Assembly: GCA_031288215.1 (NCBI GenBank)
Contig: JAITRV010000006.1
Span: 1-6,445, forward strand
Direction of reading: 5' to 3'
From: Spirochaetaceae bacterium
GTDB taxonomy: Bacteria; Spirochaetota; Spirochaetia; Treponematales; Breznakiellaceae
DNA: 6,445 bases
The stretch's first letter is position 1; each line of letters begins with the position of its first letter. Under the pieces are notes generated by a model. The model did not search any database. It was not told where the DNA came from and saw only the letters and a list, made by a program, of their open reading frames with translations. Both the position numbers and the translations under genes were made by a program. Below, piece by piece: positions 1 to 4,316 of the stretch.

Positions 1-94
1 AGCCGGAATCCACCACCCGCAGTCCGTTTTTTTTCAGCTCATTGGAAGTCAGGCGTTCCGCCCCGGCGGCGCAGAGGGCAATAGCGGTCCACAT
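1..94 (-). CDS. N-terminus of a THUMP-type class I RNA methyltransferase (partial)
   Basis: Only the first 31 codons lie in the window; the gene continues past the left edge. The protein begins MWTAIALCAAGAERLTSNEL and goes on to KKNGLRVVDSG. This resembles the opening of RlmL/COG0116-type rRNA methyltransferases: a short beta strand, then a 'G-x-E-x-x-x-x-x-E-L' helix, then a strand with a valine pair, which starts the ferredoxin-like part of the THUMP region. Family members methylate a guanine in 23S rRNA, but the catalytic domain is not visible, so function is inference. The ATG at 94-92 is preceded by AAGG and by an in-frame TAA two codons upstream, so no longer start is possible. The gene lies 124 bases downstream of the barrel gene on the same strand, behind two hairpins. 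An unrelated protein with a similar opening cannot be excluded. Confidence 0.55.
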   Translation of the reverse strand, partial: MWTAIALCAAGAERLTSNELKKNGLRVVDSG

Positions 95-135
95 ACCTTA
101 CGGTATCAGGATTTTGCCCTCGTGGCAATGAGGCC

Positions 136-162
136 CCGGGCCTTTTTTGCGGAAAGGCCCGG
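136..162. repeat. Strong GC-rich hairpin between barrel gene and methyltransferase gene
   Basis: Bases 136-145 (CCGGGCCTTT) are the exact reverse complement of 153-162, with a 7-base loop. The hairpin lies after the barrel gene and before the THUMP methyltransferase gene. No T-run follows the stem on either strand, so it is not a classical intrinsic terminator. It may act as an mRNA 3'-end stabiliser or as part of a Rho-type or U-less termination zone together with the neighbouring hairpin. Confidence 0.55.
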
Positions 163-190
163 CATAAAGCCGTGCGGCCGCCGGCCCTCA

Positions 191-208
191 CCGGGTTTTG
201 AAACCCGG
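191..208 (-). terminator. Hairpin just after the barrel-gene stop, terminator-like but without a U-tract
   Basis: Bases 191-198 (CCGGGTTT) pair perfectly with 201-208 (AAACCCGG), giving a 7-8 bp stem with a tiny loop, 10 bases past the stop codon of the minus-strand barrel gene. The position suits a transcript end, but what follows on the minus strand is GC-rich with no run of T, so termination is uncertain. It may work as a pair with the larger hairpin at 136-162. Confidence 0.4.
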
Positions 209-218
209 CTCAATCGTA

Positions 219-884
219 TTAGAATTTATACCCAATTCCCAGTTTGAAAACAGGCCCGCTTTCGAAAATGGAAAGATCGTACCCGGCTGCTTCTGCTAAG
301 TTAATCAGGTCTTTTTCTTGTTCCGTATTGAACAGGATCGCATAATTCAATTCCCCGCGGACATATATGTTTTTGTTCACCGAAAAATCCGCGCCCAGTC
401 CCAAATTTAAAGAAAGACGATCCATCTCATTAGATGAGGCAAGATCGTCCCGCTTTCCTGTCGCCGACTGTCCGTTAACTTCCTGTTCGGCCTTCGTAAA
501 GATAGCATAATCGAACCCGGCTAAAGGAAAGATCGTCACCTTCTCGTTTACTTTAAAGGGATATTTCACCTTGAGGCCTAAATTAAAAAAAGTGTCGGTT
601 TCTTTTAGTGTTGTCCCGTATCCGCTGTAGGATTGTACAAAAAATTTGAATCCCGCATTGGCCTCAATATACCGGGCATCAATAAAGGCGGAAATTCCCC
701 ACCGGGTCATGTCTATGTCCTCGAGCATAGTTACGATCGATTTATCAGGCTCGGGAAGATTTGTGTTGACCTTTGTAAAAATAAACCCCAGATCCCCGGC
801 AACGCCCACCGAAACATCAGCTGCCTGCACCTGAAACGCCAACGCCATGAAGCAGACAAAACATAAAACCAATTTCTTCATCAT
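219..884 (-). CDS. Exported outer-membrane beta-barrel protein, function unknown
   Basis: A 221-residue protein with a clear Sec signal peptide: MMKK, a hydrophobic core LVLCFVCFMALAF, and a cleavage site near VQA/AD (residues 19-22). The mature part shows alternating hydrophobic and polar strands (for example VSVGVAGDLGFIF, FFNLGLKVKYPF, LSLNLGLGADF, YVRGELNYAILF) and ends in FKLGIGYKF, a terminal aromatic residue as the BAM assembly machinery recognises. The size fits a small 8-stranded barrel of the OmpA/OmpW type. I cannot assign a specific function or ligand. The start is supported by GGAGGG four bases upstream of the ATG at 884; the second ATG at 881 is equally plausible. The gene has its own promoter region (906-1029). 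It is much more AT-rich than its neighbours: bases 541-600 have 20 G/C of 60, against 39 of 60 at 3181-3240 in rmlA. Confidence 0.75.
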   Translation of the reverse strand: MMKKLVLCFVCFMALAFQVQAADVSVGVAGDLGFIFTKVNTNLPEPDKSIVTMLEDIDMTRWGISAFIDARYIEANAGFKFFVQSYSGYGTTLKETDTFFNLGLKVKYPFKVNEKVTIFPLAGFDYAIFTKAEQEVNGQSATGKRDDLASSNEMDRLSLNLGLGADFSVNKNIYVRGELNYAILFNTEQEKDLINLAEAAGYDLSIFESGPVFKLGIGYKF

Positions 885-905
885 TTTACCCTCCTGTTTA
901 AGTTT

Positions 906-925
906 TTATCATCAAAAGATGATAA
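906..925. promoter_or_regulatory. Perfect palindrome at the predicted transcription start of the barrel gene
   Basis: TTATCATC (906-913) and GATGATAA (918-925) are exact inverted copies around a 4-base AAAA centre. The palindrome sits between the -10 region (931-941) and the ribosome binding site (near 891-896), so it covers or closely follows the transcription start. It could be a repressor operator or a 5'-end hairpin that stabilises the mRNA. Sequence alone does not tell which. Confidence 0.5.
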
Positions 926-930
926 TAAAG

Positions 931-966
931 ATTATAATATAATACAAGAATATTTCTCTTTGTCAA
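931..966 (-). promoter_or_regulatory. Sigma-70-type promoter for the barrel gene
   Basis: On the minus strand a perfect -35 box TTGACA occupies 966-961. A -10-like TATATT lies at 941-936 (spacer 19), overlapping a perfect TATAAT at 936-931 (spacer 24, too long for this -35). The whole stretch 901-960 is AT-rich and lies 47 bases upstream of the start codon. The -35 is strong; the exact -10 is ambiguous. Confidence 0.6.
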
Positions 967-987
967 GATTTTTTGTGAATGCTGTAG

Positions 988-1029
988 TTAATCAGTGACA
1001 AATGTAATTTATTTGTGATTAATCAGTGA
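988..1029. repeat. Two 11-bp direct repeats spaced 31 bp apart, upstream of the barrel promoter
   Basis: TTAATCAGTGA occurs at 988-998 and again at 1019-1029. The start-to-start distance of 31 bases is close to three helical turns, so both copies would face the same side of the DNA. Between them ACAAAT (998-1003) and ATTTGT (1011-1016) form a short inverted repeat. The copies lie 22 and 53 bases upstream of the -35 box, a typical place for activator binding sites. The second copy ends 5 bases before the stop codon of the RlmM-like gene. Confidence 0.5.
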
Positions 1030-1034
1030 TATGT

Positions 1035-2024
1035 TCACCCGCCGGCCCTGATCCAGGTGAGTTCGTGCTTGTTGTGGTAGAGATGGACCAGGCGGCCGGC
1101 GGGCAGGGCGGCGAAACGGCGGATGACCGCGTCGTCCGCGCAGCCCTGGAACTTGACGGTGCAGACGAAGTTTTCGCAGAGCCCCGAAGCGAGCCATTTT
1201 TCTATCCATTCCAGGAGCCGGGGGGGATAGCAGACCACGTCGGAGAAGACCCAGTCCTGGGGGCCGAGGTCTTCGCACGGGAGGGTAAAGGCGTCGTGCC
1301 GGAGGTAACGGACGGCCTCCAGGGCGAGGATGCGGCGGTCCGGGGGGGCCCGGTCCACCGCGGTCACCTGCGCCCCCAGCCGGGCCAGCACCCAGGTCCA
1401 GCCGCCGGGGCTGGCTCCCGCGTCCAGGCAGCGATCCCCCGGGGCAGGCCATTTCCGGCAGCGGACCAGGGCCTCCTGGAGCTTGAGGTAGGCCCGGCTG
1501 GGCGGGCCCCGGCGGTCCTCCTCGAAGCGGATCACCCCTCCGGGGAAGGGGCTCTCGCAGCGGGCCGATCCGACGAGGGTGTGGGCGTCCAGGAGGGTCC
1601 AGGCTCCCAGGGGGGAATCCGGGAGCAGCCAGGGGAAAGGCCGGGGCTTCGATTGCAGGGGGGGCAGTTTTTCCTGGATCAGGGCCCCCCGGCGGAACTG
1701 GGTAAAGAGGACCGGCGCCCAATTCCGCTGGATGTCCCGCAGGGCCCGGGCCGCCTCATTGATGGAGCCGAATTCCAGCCGGAAAGGTTCAAGCCAGGCG
1801 TCCTGACACCAGAAAACCTCCGCGGGGGGATTGCTCGAAACAACGAACCGCTGGTTTACGAGGTCTCCGGCGGATAGGGCCGGCGGCTGAGCGGAGTCCG
1901 ATGGAAGGAGGCCCGCCGCCGCCCGCACGGAAACCCCCTCCGGGGGCGGGAGTTCAGCCCTGAGATGGTCTTCCAGGCCCGGTATGGCCAGATATATCCG
2001 GCCTTCCAGGGGGGTGAGTCTCAT
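1035..2024 (-). CDS. RlmM-like 23S rRNA ribose 2'-O-methyltransferase
   Basis: A 329-residue protein of the FtsJ/RrmJ fold. The SAM-binding motif is DAGASPGGW (residues 201-209), followed by an acidic residue in AVDR (D224). The K-D-K-E tetrad of 2'-O-ribose methyltransferases is complete: K181 in SRAYLKLQEA, D262 in VFSDVV, K291 in CTVKFQG and E321 in YHNKHELTW. The layout of the last third (W-L-x-x-G-x-C, then L-Y-H-x-x-x-E-x-T) matches E. coli RlmM, which methylates the ribose of C2498 in 23S rRNA; substrate identity here is inference. The N-terminus (IYLAIPGLEDHLRAEL) looks like the THUMP-type start seen in that family. It is slightly shorter than E. coli RlmM, about 366 residues. The ATG at 2024 has AGGA six bases upstream. 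The PilZ gene lies 36 bases upstream on the same strand, so the two are probably co-transcribed. Confidence 0.8.
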   Translation of the reverse strand: MRLTPLEGRIYLAIPGLEDHLRAELPPPEGVSVRAAAGLLPSDSAQPPALSAGDLVNQRFVVSSNPPAEVFWCQDAWLEPFRLEFGSINEAARALRDIQRNWAPVLFTQFRRGALIQEKLPPLQSKPRPFPWLLPDSPLGAWTLLDAHTLVGSARCESPFPGGVIRFEEDRRGPPSRAYLKLQEALVRCRKWPAPGDRCLDAGASPGGWTWVLARLGAQVTAVDRAPPDRRILALEAVRYLRHDAFTLPCEDLGPQDWVFSDVVCYPPRLLEWIEKWLASGLCENFVCTVKFQGCADDAVIRRFAALPAGRLVHLYHNKHELTWIRAGG

Positions 2025-2060
2025 CGGGCATCCTTGAAGGGTCAGAATCCGGAAAGCGCC

Positions 2061-2411
2061 CTATTGGGGTTGACGCCAGGAAAGATAGTCCACATAGCGC
2101 TGAAACTGGCGGCCGCCGGGGGATTTGACGATAACAAACCCCGCCTCAAAGGAATATCCCGCGGCGTGTGTCCAGACAGGTTCCACCAGCAGTTCAAAAT
2201 GCCCGATCTTCGAGGATTTCTCGGGCAAAACCTCCAGCTTATATTGATTGTGGAGGATCAAATCCAGCATTACCGTACTCTCTATCCCACAGCCGGTGAT
2301 ACTGATGTCCTTTAAGAGGATTTCCCCCCCCGCGATTTGGGGAATCCGGACTTTGGCTTGGGAAACATACCGGGGATGCTTTCTTTTCTCCGACATACCG
2401 TTTTTCAACAT
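2061..2411 (-). CDS. Single-domain PilZ protein, probable cyclic-di-GMP receptor
   Basis: A 116-residue protein that is essentially one PilZ domain. Both binding motifs are intact: RxxxR as RKHPR (residues 10-14) and DxSxxG as DISITG (35-40). Strands follow, with G(F/Y)E-like spacing around YSFEAGFVIV (86-95), and a C-terminal helix ends the protein. By family knowledge such proteins bind cyclic-di-GMP in the cytoplasm and control motility, adhesion or exopolysaccharide output through a partner protein; the partner is not visible here. The start is uncertain: the ATG at 2411 has only a weak AAAGAA upstream, and a second ATG at 2396 (MSEKRKHPRY) would leave the domain complete. The gene heads a likely two-gene unit with the RlmM-like gene and diverges from the rhamnose operon, whose product could be a surface sugar. 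A link between the two is speculative. Confidence 0.8.
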   Translation of the reverse strand: MLKNGMSEKRKHPRYVSQAKVRIPQIAGGEILLKDISITGCGIESTVMLDLILHNQYKLEVLPEKSSKIGHFELLVEPVWTHAAGYSFEAGFVIVKSPGGRQFQRYVDYLSWRQPQ

Positions 2412-2422
2412 GGTTCTTTTAT

Positions 2423-2451
2423 ATAATGCCCCATCCCGTCAATTTCGTCAA
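2423..2451 (-). promoter_or_regulatory. Candidate promoter for the PilZ-rlmM unit
   Basis: On the minus strand TTGACG (2451-2446) is followed after exactly 17 bases by CATTAT (2428-2423). A second TTGACG lies at 2442-2437. With this -10, transcription would start within a few bases of the ATG at 2411, implying a very short or absent leader. The -10 match is only 4 of 6, so the call is moderate at best. Confidence 0.35.
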
Positions 2452-2546
2452 TACGGCCCCCGCCTCCGGACAGGAAAAACGCATAAAAATTCGTATTTTT
2501 TTACAGGATAACGAATGAGGCAAAACGGTAAAACGGGAGCGCCGGT

Positions 2547-2588
2547 TGCTCATTCCTTATACCGTATAGCATGAGCACATTCTATACG
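2547..2588. repeat. Interleaved inverted repeats with pseudoknot topology
   Basis: TGCTCAT (2547-2553) is the exact reverse complement of ATGAGCA (2571-2577). CGTATAG (2563-2569) is the exact reverse complement of CTATACG (2582-2588). The order A-B-A'-B' is that of an H-type pseudoknot in RNA. In DNA the first pair also frames an inner TATA-CCG-TATA palindrome (2558-2568), making an imperfect 31-bp palindrome. Confidence 0.5.
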
Positions 2589-2668
2589 TTTATCCCGCCC
2601 CCGGGGGGGCCCTGAAGCATCGAACCTTAAAGGAAGGGCCGATGCCCCTGATTTGTTGGATATAATTA

Positions 2669-2697
2669 TTGAGTATCCTTTAAATGTATGTTATATT
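2669..2697 (+). promoter_or_regulatory. Forward promoter upstream of the rhamnose operon
   Basis: TTGAGT (2669-2674) is separated by exactly 17 bases from TATATT (2692-2697), within an AT-rich stretch. Transcription would start near 2704, directly at the base of the terminator hairpin that begins at 2705. It is the best-formed promoter on the plus strand upstream of rmlA, which starts about 186 bases further on. Confidence 0.6.
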
Positions 2698-2704
2698 TTG
2701 AGTA

Positions 2705-2765
2705 CAGCCGCCTTTTGCCGGCGGCGAATCCGGCAAGCCTGTTTCGGCGGCGGCTGGGTTTTTTT
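2705..2765 (+). terminator. Intrinsic terminator in the rmlA leader (possible attenuator or small RNA end)
   Basis: CAGCCGCC (2705-2712) pairs with GGCGGCTG (2749-2756), and two G residues are followed by seven T residues (2759-2765): a standard Rho-independent layout on the plus strand. An inner hairpin (TTGCCGG 2715-2721 with CCGGCAA 2730-2736) fills the loop. No plus-strand gene precedes it, because the gene to the left is divergent, so the only transcript it could stop is one started at the promoter just upstream. GCCGCC (2707-2712) can instead pair with GGCGGC (2720-2725), which would undo both terminator stems. Confidence 0.65.
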
Positions 2766-2786
2766 ATAAAACCGTTTGATGAACGG

Positions 2787-2817
2787 TTGAGGGTTTCCTT
2801 TAATACATGACTATTAT
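2787..2817 (+). promoter_or_regulatory. Second promoter-like element closer to rmlA
   Basis: TTGAGG (2787-2792) and TATTAT (2812-2817) are separated by 19 bases, two more than ideal. The spacer carries TCCTTTAA exactly 8 bases before the -10, as does the upstream promoter. It lies downstream of the terminator, so transcripts from here would bypass it. The start would be near 2824, about 66 bases before rmlA. Confidence 0.4.
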
Positions 2818-2889
2818 AGTCAATAATAGGGAATTCCGCTCAAGCTCAATCGGCAGATCGAAGTTTGAAATAACGGAGAGATACGATAC

Positions 2890-3765
2890 ATGAAAGGAAT
2901 CATTCTTGCGGGCGGGGCCGGGAGCCGGCTCTACCCCATCACCAAGGCGGTGTCCAAGCAGCTCCTCCCCCTCTACGATAAGCCCATGATCTACTATCCC
3001 CTGTCGGTCCTGATGCTGGCGGGAATTCGGGAGGTGCTGATCATCTCCACCCCCCGGGATCTCCCCCTTTTCAGGGAACTCTTCGGCTCCGGGGATTGGC
3101 TGGGGATGGCTTTTGACTATGCGGTCCAGGAGCGACCCCGGGGCCTGGCGGACGCTTTTATCCTGGGGGCGCCCTTTATCGGGAAGGAGCACTGCGCCCT
3201 GATCCTGGGGGACAACGTCTTTTACGGCCGGGGCTTCAGCGGGACCTTGAGAAACGCGATCCGGCAGGTGGAAAGCCAGGGGGGAGGGAGGATCTTCGCG
3301 TACTACGTGAAGGACCCTTCCGCCTACGGGGTGGTGGAATTTGACGATCGGGGGACGGCCCTTTCGATAGAAGAAAAGCCGGCCCGCCCGAAATCCCACT
3401 ATGCGGTGCCGGGGCTGTACTTTTACGATAACCGGGTGGTGGAAATCGCCGCCGCCGTACAACCCTCCGCCCGGGGGGAACTCGAGATAAGCGCGGTGAA
3501 CAGCGCCTATCTCGAAGCGGGCCGCCTTTCCGTCGAGGTTCTGGGCCGGGGTATGGCGTGGCTTGATACGGGGACCTATGACGGCCTCCTGGAGGCGTCC
3601 AACTTTATCGCCACCATCCAGAAACGCCAGGGAATGTACGTTTCCTGCATCGAAGAGATCGCCTGCTCCAACGGCTGGATCTCCCGGGACCAACTGGCGG
3701 CCCTGGCGGCGGCCTATAAAACCGAATACGGCGGCTACTTACGCTACCTTGCCGAGGAGGGATAA
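2890..3765 (+). CDS. rmlA: Glucose-1-phosphate thymidylyltransferase, RmlA
   Basis: A full-length 291-residue enzyme that joins dTTP and glucose-1-phosphate to give dTDP-glucose and pyrophosphate, the first step of dTDP-L-rhamnose synthesis, in the cytoplasm. The nucleotide-binding signature is LAGGAGSRLYPIT (residues 6-18), then SKQLLPLYDKPMIYYPLS (22-39), LGDN (107-110) with its metal-binding aspartate D108, IEEKP (160-164), GELEI (196-200) and WLDTGTYDGLLEASNFI (224-240) with D226. Two small departures from the usual text are serine for threonine in the first motif and ELEISAVN in place of ELEITDVN; neither removes a core residue I recognise. The ATG follows a GGAG (2875-2878) at a rather long 11-base spacing, so initiation may be modest. 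It is the first gene of the rml operon, and its stop overlaps the rmlC start in TAATG. Confidence 0.95.
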   Translation: MKGIILAGGAGSRLYPITKAVSKQLLPLYDKPMIYYPLSVLMLAGIREVLIISTPRDLPLFRELFGSGDWLGMAFDYAVQERPRGLADAFILGAPFIGKEHCALILGDNVFYGRGFSGTLRNAIRQVESQGGGRIFAYYVKDPSAYGVVEFDDRGTALSIEEKPARPKSHYAVPGLYFYDNRVVEIAAAVQPSARGELEISAVNSAYLEAGRLSVEVLGRGMAWLDTGTYDGLLEASNFIATIQKRQGMYVSCIEEIACSNGWISRDQLAALAAAYKTEYGGYLRYLAEEG

Positions 3766-4316
3766 TGCCCTTTACCTTTACCCCCGGCCCCCTGGAGGGG
3801 CTCTACGAGATACAGAGCATGTTGTTCGAGGATCACCGGGGCTCTTTCCTTGAATCCTATTCGGAGCGGGATTTTAAGCAGGCGGGGCTTTCCATGAGCT
3901 TCGTGCAGGACAACCAGTCCCGGTCCGAGAGGGGAGTACTCCGGGGCCTCCATTTTCAGAAAACCCATCCCCAGGGGAAGCTGATCCGGGTCATTGAGGG
4001 GGAGGTTTTTGATGTGGCCGTGGACATCCGGCCCGGTTCGGCGAGCCGCGGGAAATGGCACGCCGTGGTTTTAGACGGGCGGCGGCAGAACCAGTTCTGG
4101 ATTCCCCCGGGTTTTGCCCACGGTTTTCTGGTTTTGAGCGAACAGGCGGTTTTTGCCTATAAATGCACCGATTTTTATTATCCCGAGGACGAAGGGGGGA
4201 TCATCTGGAACGATCCCGCCGTCGGCATTGCCTGGCCGGATCTGGGGATGCCCTACATCCTTTCGGAAAAGGACCGGAAGTGGCCGGCCTTTTCCCCCGG
4301 AGGGCCGGTCCGGTGA
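3765..4316 (+). CDS. rmlC: dTDP-4-keto-6-deoxyglucose 3,5-epimerase, RmlC
   Basis: A 183-residue cupin enzyme, typical length for the family, that epimerises C3 and C5 of dTDP-4-keto-6-deoxyglucose. Diagnostic stretches are FEDHRGSFLESY (residues 21-32), VQDNQSRSERGVLRGLHFQ (47-65) with the catalytic base H63 and R60, GEVFDVAVDIR (79-89), WIPPGFAHGF (112-121) and AYKCTDFYYP (131-140) with the catalytic tyrosine Y132. IIWNDPAVGIAWP (146-158) and LSEKD (166-170) close the family pattern. The ATG overlaps the rmlA stop by one base, and a GAGGAGG ribosome binding site lies inside the end of rmlA. At the other end the stop overlaps the rmlD start. RmlC most likely works as a dimer with RmlD acting on its product. 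Confidence 0.95.
   Translation: MPFTFTPGPLEGLYEIQSMLFEDHRGSFLESYSERDFKQAGLSMSFVQDNQSRSERGVLRGLHFQKTHPQGKLIRVIEGEVFDVAVDIRPGSASRGKWHAVVLDGRRQNQFWIPPGFAHGFLVLSEQAVFAYKCTDFYYPEDEGGIIWNDPAVGIAWPDLGMPYILSEKDRKWPAFSPGGPVR

Larger units (their letters stand above)
2412..2889. other. 478-base divergent intergenic region rich in inverted repeats
   Basis: No convincing gene lies between the PilZ start and rmlA. Reading left to right it contains a weak minus-strand promoter (2423-2451), an AT hairpin (AAAAAT 2485-2490 with ATTTTT 2495-2500), a tandem 8-base repeat unit with AAAACGG at 2522-2528 and 2530-2536, two sets of interleaved inverted repeats (2547-2588 and 2608-2645), a C5G7 block at 2598-2609, a forward promoter (2669-2697), an intrinsic terminator (2705-2765), another hairpin (2770-2788), a second promoter-like element (2787-2817), and a short AT-rich palindrome (GACTA 2809-2813, TAGTC 2817-2821). 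This is far more structure than a simple promoter region needs. Confidence 0.7.

Noticed and set aside
1026..1877. Long plus-strand open frame opposite the RlmM-like gene
   Set aside because: Low-complexity G/P/A/R-rich product, typical of the reverse strand of a GC-rich gene; the minus-strand frame carries complete catalytic motifs.
2485..2500. AAAAAT/ATTTTT hairpin considered as a terminator
   Set aside because: The stem is only A-T pairs with no GC core, so it is too weak; no gene ends nearby.
2598..2612. C5G7 block with GGGCCC, considered as a GC hairpin or G-quadruplex
   Set aside because: A single G-run cannot make a quadruplex, and the palindrome has no loop; short G/C runs are common throughout this genome.
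2800..3693. Minus-strand open frame opposite rmlA
   Set aside because: Shadow of a GC-rich gene; no motifs, and it would run across the rmlA promoter region.
4163..4312. Upstream extension of the rmlD reading frame starting at ATG 4163
   Set aside because: It lies inside rmlC, encodes no family-like residues, and the GTG at 4313 has a good ribosome binding site and puts the Rossmann motif at the N-terminus as expected.
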